From an uncultured Oscillospiraceae bacterium (GTDB taxonomy: Bacteria > Bacillota > Clostridia > Oscillospirales > Oscillospiraceae): a DNA stretch of 41,832 bases. Position numbers and translations under genes: made by a program. This document shows positions 34,101 through 40,543 of this stretch, piece after piece. Location of the stretch: positions 1 to 41,832 of the forward strand of contig CANRIF010000010.1 of NCBI GenBank assembly GCA_947630645.1, given 5' to 3'. The notes under the pieces were generated by a model. It worked only from the letters and a program-made list of their open reading frames with translations. It did no database searches and was not told the DNA's origin. Position 1 is the stretch's first letter; each line of letters starts with the position of its first letter.

Positions 34101-35019
34101 ACACCGTCCGCCCCTCCCGGCCCACGCCCTCCTCCAGCGCCAGCCGGGGCAGATACCGGGGCCGGGTCAGCCGCAGCAGCGCCGAGTCCAGCCCCACCCG
34201 CACCAGGGACCACACCGGCGCCAGCGCCAGCAGCGCCGTCATCACGCTGCCCGCCCCCAGGCCCGCCAGGGCCGCCAGCACCGCCGTCAGCCCGGCCCGG
34301 ACCGCCATATAAGCCGCCCCGGTGCTTTCCGTCTGGGGGAACAGGGTCTGATGCAGGCCCTCCTCCAGCGCGGCCTCGGCCGCCTCCAGCGCCGTCACGC
34401 CGCGCTTTTTCGCCAGGCGCTGCAGCCGCGCCCGGTAGAGGGCGCGGCTTTGTTCGTCCATTTTGGGGTACACCGGGTCCCGGCGCAACAGCCCGTCCAC
34501 CGGGTCGCTCTGCTCCAGGGCGGCGGTCAGGTCCGTGTCCGCCAGGGTCCGCAGGCCGGTGAACAGTTCCGCCGCCGCGGCACCGTCCGTCCCCGGCTCG
34601 GCCAGGGCCTCCACCAGGGCGGCCCGGAGCGCCGCGCCCACCAGCGCCGCCTCGCTCTCCGGCAGTTCCGCCCCCCGGCGGGCCCCGGTGAGAAAGGCGG
34701 CGATCCGCTCTTCCGTCACCGGCCCGGCCTCCGCCAGACGCCGGCACAGGCTCACCAGCGCCGCCCCGTCCGGCCCCCGGCGCAGCCGCCCCGCCCCTCG
34801 GAAGGCGGCCAGGGCCAGGCCCGTCTCCCGGCGGGCCAGATATTCGTTGTCCGCGAACCACGCGCTCTCTCTTTCGTCCCGGCCCTTGGCCGCCACGGCC
34901 TCCATGGCCCGGGCCAGCCGCCGGGCGGCGCGCTTGGCGCTGACCGTTCCTTTGATGGGGATGCTCCTGGCCGCTTCGTCGCCCCATCCGGCCAGGCGTT
35001 CGGTGCTTATCTTTTCCAT
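28126..35019 (-). CDS. Cyclic beta-1,2-glucan synthase-like protein (GT84 plus GH94)
   Basis: A 2297-residue membrane protein. The N-terminal helical region contains ESAWFADNEYLARRE (about 57), a block typical of NdvB/ChvB-type synthases. The glycosyltransferase (GT84) part has LCLDADT with the DxD at about 438-440, FDRGGFAGKGVVDAEAYL, LSHDALEG and RRLHRWTRGDWQ near 580. Hydrophobic stretches flank it at about 250-310, 610-650 and 730-780. The C-terminal half carries GH94 phosphorylase-type domains with WGFRDQLQD, EGDVLHWWHDG (about 1925) and the catalytic Asp in GDWNDGM (about 2025). Start at 35019 (MEKISTERLAG), with a weak ribosome binding site; the frame stays open upstream but would overlap ylxM. 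It is shorter than the roughly 2800-residue Rhizobium/Brucella proteins. No glucan exporter is nearby. Confidence 0.85.
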   Translation of the reverse strand: MEKISTERLAGWGDEAARSIPIKGTVSAKRAARRLARAMEAVAAKGRDERESAWFADNEYLARRETGLALAAFRGAGRLRRGPDGAALVSLCRRLAEAGPVTEERIAAFLTGARRGAELPESEAALVGAALRAALVEALAEPGTDGAAAAELFTGLRTLADTDLTAALEQSDPVDGLLRRDPVYPKMDEQSRALYRARLQRLAKKRGVTALEAAEAALEEGLHQTLFPQTESTGAAYMAVRAGLTAVLAALAGLGAGSVMTALLALAPVWSLVRVGLDSALLRLTRPRYLPRLALEEGVGREGRTVCAVSALLADDEAGPRLARRLEEYKLASRDCGDQLIFALLADLPDGDAFPPAGSERLDAARAVIDGLNEKYGGGFYLISRDPAWNAADGVYAPWERKRGAILELARCVRGRPNCLKCLAGDPAGLRARYILCLDADTRLAPGTARSLIGTAMHPLHAPVVEGGAVVRGHGVLHPRMAVELDRAMATDFARIWAGQGGTDPYGAPTGELYTDLFDRGGFAGKGVVDAEAYLDCLEDRFPENAVLSHDALEGAYLRGAYVGDVELTDGAPVTAAAWFRRLHRWTRGDWQNLPWLFGRGRDMAPIERFRLLDSVQRSLVAPAALTALVWAFCAPAGRWAGAAALVCLGADAVHDAFAGLFVRASDVRVRCRSGVLRGLGGSLTRLFARLIFLVWEGYTCASAAVTALWRMGVSHKRMLQWVPASQADRGRDRPAAMWASVALGLALVLLAPGPAGKATGVVWAFAPFFAYLAGMEQTPKNDMTDGDRAFLRKSAAAMWRYFADQCGRADHWLPPDNVQVQPPKGAAHRTSPTNIGLALVSALAALEMEIISDGDAAEFIRRLLATAEALDKWRGHLYNWYDTRTCAPLQPAYVSTVDSGNLCACLICLAGGMAAHGHPDLADRAMALADGIDLAALYDEKKRLFRIGLDPAVGQPSPGHYDLMASEARLTSFVACARGEVPVRHWQALSRARLALDGWRGLASWSGSMFEYLMPELFLPMIGGSMLWETGRFCLYAQRRRGERAGTPWGSSESAFFSLDAGMDYRYKAHGVGALALRRDMDGELVLAPYASFLALCVHPKAAVMNLRRLKGMGLWGKYGFYEALDMTPGRTGKGGQVVACFMSHHLGMSVAAAANCLTGGALRRYFMAGPEMRAFRPLLAERVPLGGEVLRRSRSPISRPPEGRPDRPAFQWEGEGYVPSSPAWFPMSNGVYTLLACDDGRCAARTDGLLLYRPEGFALTLDGAALTPSRRDGAFRPWRYAAGALTFTARQGGRVASASMAVASGERGELRRITGPSGGVLTVRFEPVLARPADHEAHPAFWRLGLEVTARRGAILVRRLARGELPETWLCLAATVDLALAEGSGWQMHGPATVRAVLPEGGCAALALCCGASRREAEEGARRILTGGQADMAGSMASLLGMGESGMRAAFQLAAAVCSPRVAARPGSAREALWKKGLSGDLPIVYVDAGADLDGARRMIKRHALITACGVAADLVIDAGEQGQYLHPRTDELRRYLAKYGLSGFEGVRGGVWFTGGEELAAAAVRLDIARDGRAGSLPGLMPLPERDGRHAPEVEYLTGGAVRYCTPPLPPRAWCNVLTNGSFGYLAADCGTGFMWLENAREQPVDPWMNDPLATGGGEALELVTAQGRRSLFASGGPCRVTSGFGWNRWEQQDCALTAFVPNGFRARIMIVEGGDQAYIGWYLPLALTASAADAPCVITGFDGGCLTAVNPRAVRPEAVFRAVCSRPFSGFTGDGAAYLAGRMDGRTGAGLAPCFGAMWKGGGVSVLVCGYESAETLLALADPDRAARELVRVRDGWRAVLGRVHIRTPEPALDRMMNGWAAYQAMSCRIMGRASMYQSGGAWGFRDQLQDVTNLILIAPARARRHILACCERQFKEGDVLHWWHDGPAGPKGVRTRCSDDLIWLAWALCEYVEKTGDTAIADETAPWLEGAPLAKGERERYFAPALTQERSPVLDHARRALDLALERGCGPHGLLRTGSGDWNDGMDKVGGESQWLTWFFIHVARRFAALLKRLDRPGGERYDQAAEQLAQASERSWNGAWYLRGWWDDGAPLGGAGASACAIDSVAQSWASFSGAADKQRVRTALASCVERLYDRAHGLVKLFDPPFDGRGRDPGYIRAVGPGYRENGGQYTHGAVWLASALLREGSVDLGCQMLLDLLPGRHPAPVWGAEPYVLAADVSAGADHYGEALWSWYTGAAGWYFRVVLEDLLGIRLENGRLTVRPNLPAGWDGYEAEICSRRIRVKNGRVSIT

Positions 35020-35079
35020 ACCAGGGATTTTTCCCGTGGGGACGGCAGAATATACCGCCCCGGCCGTCAAGAAAACCAC

Positions 35080-35108
35080 TTGACAGCACCGGCGGGATGG
35101 TGTATGAT
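35080..35108 (+). promoter_or_regulatory. Near-consensus sigma-A promoter for ylxM-ffh
   Basis: TTGACA (35080-35085), 17-base spacer, TATGAT (35103-35108). The start codon at 35154 is 45 bases downstream. The 134-base divergent gap to the glucan synthase gene holds no comparable minus-strand promoter. Confidence 0.85.
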
Positions 35109-35153
35109 AGACAGGCTGTAAAGCAAAGTCCTTGACAGAAGGAGGCGGCCAGC

Positions 35154-35486
35154 ATGGACGAGACACCCCTGGACCGGTCCCTCCTGCTGGACTTTTACGG
35201 CGAACTGCTGACCGCCAAACAGCGGACGGCCTGCGAGCTGCACTGGAACGAGGACCTGTCCCCGGCGGAGATCGCCCAGCAGAGCGGCCTGACCCGCCAG
35301 GGGGTGTGGGACATCCTGCGGCGGGCGGAGGCGGCCCTGCGGGAGTATGAGGCCAAGACCGGCCTGGTGCGCCGGTACATGGAGCGGCGGGAGGAGATCG
35401 CCGCCATCCGCCGGGACCTGGCGGCGCTGCTGCCGGAGGACGAGCGCGGCCGGGACATCCTGGCGCGGCTGGAGGAGCTTTTATAA
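35154..35486 (+). CDS. ylxM: YlxM/p13-family SRP-associated HTH protein
   Basis: A 110-residue helix-turn-helix protein of the UPF0122 (YlxM) family. LDFYGELLTAKQRTACELHWNEDLSPAEIAQQSGLTRQGVWDILRRAEAAL is the sigma-70 region-4-like HTH, followed by a helical tail. It sits directly before ffh, as in most Firmicutes, and streptococcal YlxM has been reported to modulate the signal recognition particle. GGAGG (35141-35145) precedes the start. The ffh start codon directly follows its stop. Confidence 0.95.
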   Translation: MDETPLDRSLLLDFYGELLTAKQRTACELHWNEDLSPAEIAQQSGLTRQGVWDILRRAEAALREYEAKTGLVRRYMERREEIAAIRRDLAALLPEDERGRDILARLEELL

Positions 35487-36827
35487 ATGGCATTCGAGAG
35501 TCTTTCGGAAAAACTCAACGGCATCTTCAAGAAGCTCCGGGGCAAGGGCCGTTTGAGTCAGGCGGACATCAAGGACGCCATGCGCCAGGTGCGGATGGTG
35601 CTGCTGGAGGCGGACGTGAGCTACAAGGTCGTGAAGGACTTTGTCAGCGCCGTGTCGGAGAAGGCCGCCGGCCAGGAGATACTGGAGAGCCTGAACCCGG
35701 CCCAGATGGTCATCAAGATCGTCAACGAGGAGATGACCGCCCTCATGGGCGGCCAGGCGGCGAAGCTGAACTACTCCTCCAAGGTCCCCAGCGTGGTGAT
35801 GGTGGTGGGCCTGCAGGGCGCGGGCAAGACCACCAATACCGCCAAGCTCGCTGCGTTCATCAAAAAGCAGCAGAACAAGCGGCCGCTGCTGGCCGCCTGC
35901 GACGTATACCGCCCCGCCGCCATCACCCAGCTGGAGACGGTGGGCGCCCAGGTGGGCGTGCCGGTGTTCCAGATGGGCCAGGCCGACCCGGTGGACATCG
36001 CCCGCGCCGCCGTGGAACACGCCCGGCGCCACGGCAACGACCTGGTGTTTTTAGACACCGCCGGCCGGCTGCACGTGGACGAGGCGCTGATGGAGGAATT
36101 GAAGCGCATCAAGGCCGCGGTGGACCCGGCGGAGATATTGCTGACCGTGGACGCCATGACCGGCCAGGACGCGGTGAACGCGGCCGCCGCCTTCGACGAG
36201 GCCCTGGGCATCACCGGCGTGATGCTCACCAAGCTGGACGGCGACGCCCGGGGCGGGGCGGCCCTCTCTGTGCGGGCGGTGACGGGCAAGCCCATCAAGT
36301 TCGCCGGCACCGGGGAGAAGCTGGACGCCATCGAGGTGTTCCACCCCGACCGGATGGCCAGCCGCATCCTGGGCATGGGCGACGTGCTGACCCTGATCGA
36401 GAAGGCCGAGCAGGCGGTGGACCAGAAGAAGGCCGCCGAGATGGCCGAGAAGCTGATGAAGAACCGCTTCACCCTCCAGGACTACCTGGAGCAGATGCGG
36501 TCCATGAAGGACATGGGCTCCATCGAGGACATCATCGGCATGGTGCCGGGGATGGACGCCAAGGCGCTGAAGGGGGCCAAGATCGACCCCAAGGCCATGG
36601 CCCGCACGGAGGCCATCATCCTCTCCATGACGCCCAAGGAGCGGGCGAACCCCGCCATCTTGAACGCCAGCCGGAAAAAGCGCATCGCCGCCGGCTCCGG
36701 CACCAGCGTGGTGGAGATCAACCGGCTTTTGAAGGGCTTCGACGCCATGAACGCCATGATGAAGCAGATGTCCGGCTCCCGCAAGGGCAAGAAGATGGCC
36801 CGCCGCTTCGGCATGATGGGCTTTTGA
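35487..36827 (+). CDS. ffh: Signal recognition particle protein Ffh
   Basis: GTPase that with SRP RNA binds signal peptides on ribosomes and docks with FtsY. The 446-residue product has the N domain, then the G domain with G1 GLQGAGKTT at about 108, DTAGRLHVDE and TKLDGDARGGAALS, and a C-terminal Met-rich M domain (RSMKDMGSIEDIIGMVPGM, then FDAMNAMMKQMSGSRKGKKMARRFGM). Length is normal. Translationally adjacent to ylxM. The SRP RNA gene (ffs) and ftsY are not seen in the window. Confidence 0.98.
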   Translation: MAFESLSEKLNGIFKKLRGKGRLSQADIKDAMRQVRMVLLEADVSYKVVKDFVSAVSEKAAGQEILESLNPAQMVIKIVNEEMTALMGGQAAKLNYSSKVPSVVMVVGLQGAGKTTNTAKLAAFIKKQQNKRPLLAACDVYRPAAITQLETVGAQVGVPVFQMGQADPVDIARAAVEHARRHGNDLVFLDTAGRLHVDEALMEELKRIKAAVDPAEILLTVDAMTGQDAVNAAAAFDEALGITGVMLTKLDGDARGGAALSVRAVTGKPIKFAGTGEKLDAIEVFHPDRMASRILGMGDVLTLIEKAEQAVDQKKAAEMAEKLMKNRFTLQDYLEQMRSMKDMGSIEDIIGMVPGMDAKALKGAKIDPKAMARTEAIILSMTPKERANPAILNASRKKRIAAGSGTSVVEINRLLKGFDAMNAMMKQMSGSRKGKKMARRFGMMGF

Positions 36828-36892
36828 CAGCTTTCAAAATTCCGACAGGATTTGAAAAATAAAAACCATATCATTTTGGAGGAAAACAAGCA

Positions 36893-37177
36893 ATGGTCAA
36901 GATCCGTTTGAAGAGACAGGGCGCGAAGAAGGCCCCCTATTACCGCGTGGTGGTGGCGGACAGCCGCTCTCCCCGTGACGGCCGCAACATCGAGGAGCTG
37001 GGCACCTATGACCCCATGGCCAAGCCCGCCTCCATCCAGATCGACCTGGAGCGCGCCAAGTACTGGATCGGCTGCGGCGCCCAGCCCACCGACACCGTCC
37101 GCGGTCTGCTGAAGCTGGCCGAGGCCCAGGCCGCCCCCGCCGCCGAGCCCGCCCCTGCCGCCGAGCAGGCCGAGTGA
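36893..37177 (+). CDS. rpsP: 30S ribosomal protein S16
   Basis: A 94-residue S16 with the family opening [31 protein letters not shown] and LGTYDP. A short Ala/Pro/Glu tail ([17 protein letters not shown]) extends past the usual end, as is often seen in GC-rich Clostridia. GGAGGA (36878-36883) precedes the start. It is 65 bases after ffh, the usual Firmicutes order. Confidence 0.97.
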   Translation: MVKIRLKRQGAKKAPYYRVVVADSRSPRDGRNIEELGTYDPMAKPASIQIDLERAKYWIGCGAQPTDTVRGLLKLAEAQAAPAAEPAPAAEQAE

Positions 37178-37190
37178 GACGGAGCATCCC

Positions 37191-37421
37191 ATGAAGGAAC
37201 TTCTCACCTATATCATCCAGAGCCTTGTGGACGATCCGGACAAGGTGGTGGTGGATGAACACACCGAAAACGGCGGCACCGTGTACGAGGTGCGGGTCGC
37301 GGACGGGGATATGGGCAAGGTCATCGGCCGCCAGGGCCGGATCGTGCGCCAGATCCGTGTGCTGATGAAGGCGGTGGCCCAGCGCCAGGGCAAAAAGGTC
37401 TCCGTCGAGATACTGGATTGA
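37191..37421 (+). CDS. khpA: KH-domain RNA-binding protein KhpA
   Basis: A 76-residue protein, essentially one KH domain, with the RNA-contacting GxxG loop as IGRQGR and flanking EVRVADGDMGKV. KhpA (YlqC) forms dimers, and in streptococci works with KhpB in cell-size control. The gene starts 13 bases after rpsP. Its last four bases overlap the TTG start of rimM. Confidence 0.95.
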   Translation: MKELLTYIIQSLVDDPDKVVVDEHTENGGTVYEVRVADGDMGKVIGRQGRIVRQIRVLMKAVAQRQGKKVSVEILD

Positions 37422-37906
37422 AAAAGCGATATCTGGAAGCGGGCGAGATCGTGAACACCCACGGCGTCCGGGGCGAGGTGCGTATCCAGCCCTGGGCGGA
37501 CGAGGCGGACTTTCTGACCCGCTTCCGCCGGTTCTATATCGACGGCGCGGCGGTGAAGGTCCGCTCCTGCCGGGTCCACAAGCAGATGTGCGTGGCCGCC
37601 CTGGAGGGCGTGGAGGACGTGAACGCCGCCATGGCATTGAAGGGCAAGGTGATCTTCATCGACCGGGAGGACGCCCGCCTGCCCGCCGGGACGGTGTTCT
37701 TGCAGGACATCCTGGGCGCCCGGGTGGTGGACGAGGCCGGCGCGGAGATCGGCGTGCTGACCGACGTGCTGCCGGAGCCGGCCGCCAGCGTGCTGGTGGT
37801 GACGGGCGGCGGCCGGGAGATATTGATCCCCGACGTGCCCGCCTTCGTACTCAAAAAAGACGCGGACGCGGCCCTGGTCACCGTCCGCCTGATCGACGGT
37901 ATGTGA
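37418..37906 (+). CDS. rimM: Ribosome maturation factor RimM
   Basis: Assists 30S maturation, binding S19 and the 16S head. The 162-residue product starts with TTG at 37418, overlapping the khpA stop (TTGA). It has the RimM N-terminal domain (GEIVNTHGVRGEVRIQPW...) and the PRC-barrel C-terminal half with LGARVVDEAGAEIGVLTDVLPEPAASVLVV and EILIPDVPAFV. The usual partner gene trmD does not follow; a strong terminator comes next. Confidence 0.96.
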   Translation: MKKRYLEAGEIVNTHGVRGEVRIQPWADEADFLTRFRRFYIDGAAVKVRSCRVHKQMCVAALEGVEDVNAAMALKGKVIFIDREDARLPAGTVFLQDILGARVVDEAGAEIGVLTDVLPEPAASVLVVTGGGREILIPDVPAFVLKKDADAALVTVRLIDGM

Positions 37907-37917
37907 CAAGCATAGAC

Positions 37918-37960
37918 GCATACAGCGCATCCCCCATCGGGGATGCGCCGTATGCTTTTT
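37918..37960 (+). terminator. Intrinsic terminator after rimM
   Basis: A long stem, GCATAC and GCGCATCCCC (37918-37934) with GGGGATGCGC and GTATGC (37939-37955) and one A/C mismatch, is followed by five Ts (37956-37960). It closes the ylxM-to-rimM operon. There is no U-tract on the minus strand. Confidence 0.9.
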
Positions 37961-37998
37961 ATCCTATGTCAGAGCAGAGTTCCTTTTTCCGGCCGGTT

Positions 37999-39165
37999 TT
38001 ACGGCTGGGCCGGTTCCGCGGTAGGCTCGGCGGCGGGCTCCGGCGTGGGCAGAGGATAGGCCTCACAATGGACGGTGGCGTTCATCACGGCGTCGTTCCC
38101 GTCGCCGATGCCCACGCCCGCCCAGTCGTACTCGCTGCCGTCGAACCATATATCCGTCAACGGGCAGTCTTTAAAGACGTACTTCTGGATCTCGTAGAGC
38201 GTCCCGGGCAGACCCACCGTGGTGAGGCTGGAGCAGCGGGACAGCAGGTACTGGTCGCCGATGGTCACGATGGGGGCGGTGACGATAAGCGTCTCCAACG
38301 CCTCGCAGCCCTGGAGCAGGCCGAAGGAGCCCAGTTCCTCATAGGTGCCGTTCAAAACCAGCGTTTTCAGGGAGGTCAGGCCGCTCAGCGCGTGGCCGTC
38401 CATCTTCTCCATGGTGTCCGGGATGGTGATGCTCTCCAGGGCGGCACAGTTCGCGAAGGCGGACTCGCCCAGCCAGGTCACGCCCTCGCCCAGCTCCACG
38501 GTCTTGAGCGCCGTGCAGCCCTCAAAGGCGTAAGCGGACACCTTCTCCACGCTGCCGGGGATGGTGATGGCGGTCAGCGCCTTGCAGTTCCCGAAGCTGT
38601 TGGCGCCGATGGCCGTGAGCCCCTCCGGGAGTACGATGTCCGTCAGCTTGACGCAGCCTTCAAAGGCGAGTTCCTTGATAGAGGTGACAGTCTCCGGGAT
38701 GGCGACGGTCTCCATGCTCTCGCAGGAACTGAAAGTATAGTCCTCGATGGTCGTGACGCCCTCGGGGATGGTCACCGACGTAAGGCTGACGCACCCCGAA
38801 AAGGCGTATCTGCCGATGGACTGGACCGAGTCGGGCACCACCACCTCCGTCAGGGCCTTGCACTGAAAGAAGGCGCTGTTGCCGATGGATGTGACGCCCT
38901 CGGGGATGGTGACGCGGGTGATCTTCTCGCAGCCGGAGAACGCATAGCCTCCGATGGCCACGACAGGCTTATCCTCGATGGTGGCGGGGATGTCCAGCGT
39001 CCCTGTCCCGGTCTCGGGGCAGCCCGTGATGGTGACGCCCTCGTCGCTGACCGTGTATTCCAGGGCGCGGATGTTCACATGGGGCTCCACGGCAGCCAGG
39101 GCCTGGGCCGGGAGCATGAGCGCGGCCGCCAGGGCCAACGCCAGGGCCAAAACACGCTTTTTCAT
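37999..39165 (-). CDS. Secreted BspA-type leucine-rich repeat (LRR_5) protein, paralogue 1
   Basis: A 388-residue protein with a signal peptide (RVLALALALAAALMLPAQALA). The body is a run of about 23-residue repeats of the form IxIPEGVTSIGxxAFxxCxxL, the LRR_5 (Treponema pallidum/BspA) type, about a dozen in all. Near the end, GSEYDWAGVGIGDGNDAVMNATVHCE matches the closing motif usual in these proteins. A Pro/Glu tail (PTPEPAAEPTAEPAQP) ends it with no LPXTG, SLH or transmembrane anchor. Such proteins are typical surface or secreted adhesins/recognition proteins in gut Firmicutes; the ligand is unknown. Paralogue 2 lies at 40544. Confidence 0.92.
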   Translation of the reverse strand: MKKRVLALALALAAALMLPAQALAAVEPHVNIRALEYTVSDEGVTITGCPETGTGTLDIPATIEDKPVVAIGGYAFSGCEKITRVTIPEGVTSIGNSAFFQCKALTEVVVPDSVQSIGRYAFSGCVSLTSVTIPEGVTTIEDYTFSSCESMETVAIPETVTSIKELAFEGCVKLTDIVLPEGLTAIGANSFGNCKALTAITIPGSVEKVSAYAFEGCTALKTVELGEGVTWLGESAFANCAALESITIPDTMEKMDGHALSGLTSLKTLVLNGTYEELGSFGLLQGCEALETLIVTAPIVTIGDQYLLSRCSSLTTVGLPGTLYEIQKYVFKDCPLTDIWFDGSEYDWAGVGIGDGNDAVMNATVHCEAYPLPTPEPAAEPTAEPAQP

Positions 39166-39209
39166 CGGTCCTTCGTTCCTTTCCGTATCGGTTTTGGGGC
39201 TTATAATTC

Positions 39210-39239
39210 ATCTTAGCACAGATATGCCCCCGCCCGCAA
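39210..39239 (-). promoter_or_regulatory. Possible promoter for LRR_5 paralogue 1
   Basis: On the minus strand TTGCGG (39239-39234), an 18-base spacer and TAAGAT (39215-39210), 45 bases before the start codon. Confidence 0.4.
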
Positions 39240-39262
39240 CATTTTTCCATGTCCCCGCGCGA

Positions 39263-39301
39263 ATAAGGCGCATCCCCGCAGGGATGCGCCTTATAGTTTT
39301 T
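39263..39301. terminator. Hairpin with T-run on the plus strand, downstream of the RCC1-like gene
   Basis: A 14-bp stem, ATAAGGCGCATCCC (39263-39276) with GGGATGCGCCTTAT (39281-39294), loop CGCA, is followed by TTTTT (39297-39301) on the plus strand only. The adjoining genes are on the minus strand, where only the short TTATT closing the stem could act as a U-tract. Its core is the same as that of the terminator at 37918-37960. Confidence 0.55.
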
Positions 39302-39310
39302 GTCCCCGGG

Positions 39311-40516
39311 TCAGTCCTCGTAGGGTTCCCAGGCGCCGTTGTCGCCGCTGGAGTTGGTGACAGTGCCGTCGGGGGCGAATTTGTACCACCAGTTGGAGGG
39401 GCCCGCCTCCGCCGAACACTGGGACACGCTCATGCCGCCGTGTTCGCTCCAGGCGAGACGGTAGCAGACGCCCTGGCTGTCCATGGCGTTGAGTACCATA
39501 TCGCCGTATCGGGAAACGCCGCCTACCCGGACCGCGACAAGGTCGGCCCAGTCCGCCGTCTCCGGCGCCACCTGCTCCGCCAGAGGCCCGGCCAGCTTCA
39601 GGGAGCCGTCCCGGCCCAGGCCGACAATGAGGCCGTTGTTCATGCTGATATACGCCAGCTCTCCCCAGCCAAGGATATCTTCCGCGTATTTTCCCTCCGC
39701 CAGGACCGTGCCGTCCGCCTGGATGCCCGCCACCGTCACATCCACGGCGCCGGTCTCGGCGTTGGTCCCCCGCATCAGGTCCACCAGCACCAGGTCCTCC
39801 CAGCTGCCGCAGGTCAGGCCCTGGACCTCCTCGTCGTCCCACTCGGACACGGGCAGGTACAGCTTGCCCTGGTCGGTGAGCGCCATGTAGTTGTGCTTGT
39901 CCGACGCCACCTGGACGAACCGGGCGCCCTCCGGGGCGGCGGCCCCGCTCTCCAGGTCCACATACTTGTCGGTCACAGGATAGAACCGGACGGCCTCCGC
40001 GCCCACGTTCACGTTGCCATTGCCCGTTTCCCGGGAGAGGTCATAATCGGTCACATAGACCTTGTAGATGTCTGGTCCCACGGCGGCGATGGCTTCCTGG
40101 TTATAGTTGTTGGTGCAGTAGATCATGTCGGACACGCCCTCCATGATCTTCGCGTCCCGGTAATACAGCTCCCCGCTCTCCGTCAGGGCGAACAGTTCCA
40201 CCTCGGAGCAGGTGTCCACCAGCCTGCGGACGCCCGGCATGGCGGCGTAAACGGCGGCGTGTTCATGGGCACTGCCGTAGTACGAGGCCAGGATGGTCCC
40301 GTCCTCCAGCAGGAAGTAGGAGCCGCCGGTGAGATGGTCGGCGGCGTCCATGGCGGCCTGCACATAGTCCACGGCGGCCAGCGGCTGGCCCGCGCTCTGG
40401 GCGGCGGGCTGGGTGTTTTCCGTTTCGGCGGACGCGCCATTGTCGTTTTTGCCGCCGCAGGCGGCCAGGGTCAGCGCCATGGCCAGGGCCAGCAGGATGC
40501 ACAAAAGTTTTTTCAT
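39311..40516 (-). CDS. RCC1-like beta-propeller lipoprotein
   Basis: A 401-residue predicted lipoprotein: signal peptide with lipobox LAAC (MKKLLCILLALAMALTLAAC, Cys20) and a short linker. At intervals of about 50-60 residues come blade-like units ending in a display strand and a DG/SG turn (YFLLEDGTILASY; FALTESGELYYR; YMALTDQGKLYL; VAGIQADGTVLAE; IVGLGRDGSLKLAG). These match RCC1-type propeller blades loosely. No catalytic residues are recognised, so a binding or scaffold role outside the membrane is the likely function. It lies between the two LRR_5 genes and starts 27 bases after paralogue 2 ends, so it is probably cotranscribed with it. Maturation would need Lgt and LspA. Confidence 0.82.
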   Translation of the reverse strand: MKKLLCILLALAMALTLAACGGKNDNGASAETENTQPAAQSAGQPLAAVDYVQAAMDAADHLTGGSYFLLEDGTILASYYGSAHEHAAVYAAMPGVRRLVDTCSEVELFALTESGELYYRDAKIMEGVSDMIYCTNNYNQEAIAAVGPDIYKVYVTDYDLSRETGNGNVNVGAEAVRFYPVTDKYVDLESGAAAPEGARFVQVASDKHNYMALTDQGKLYLPVSEWDDEEVQGLTCGSWEDLVLVDLMRGTNAETGAVDVTVAGIQADGTVLAEGKYAEDILGWGELAYISMNNGLIVGLGRDGSLKLAGPLAEQVAPETADWADLVAVRVGGVSRYGDMVLNAMDSQGVCYRLAWSEHGGMSVSQCSAEAGPSNWWYKFAPDGTVTNSSGDNGAWEPYED

Positions 40517-40543
40517 CGTCTCTGATTTCCTTTCTTCTGATTC

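Noticed and set aside
35041-35070. Minus-strand promoter TTGACG ... TATATT for the glucan synthase gene
   Set aside because: The two boxes are only ten bases apart, too close for a sigma-A promoter; no better pair was found in the divergent gap.
35020-35493. Upstream extension of the glucan synthase frame by 158 codons
   Set aside because: It would overlap ylxM and its promoter completely, is Pro/Ala/Arg-rich shadow sequence, and the conserved NdvB-like N-terminal block begins soon after residue 1 of the 35019 start.
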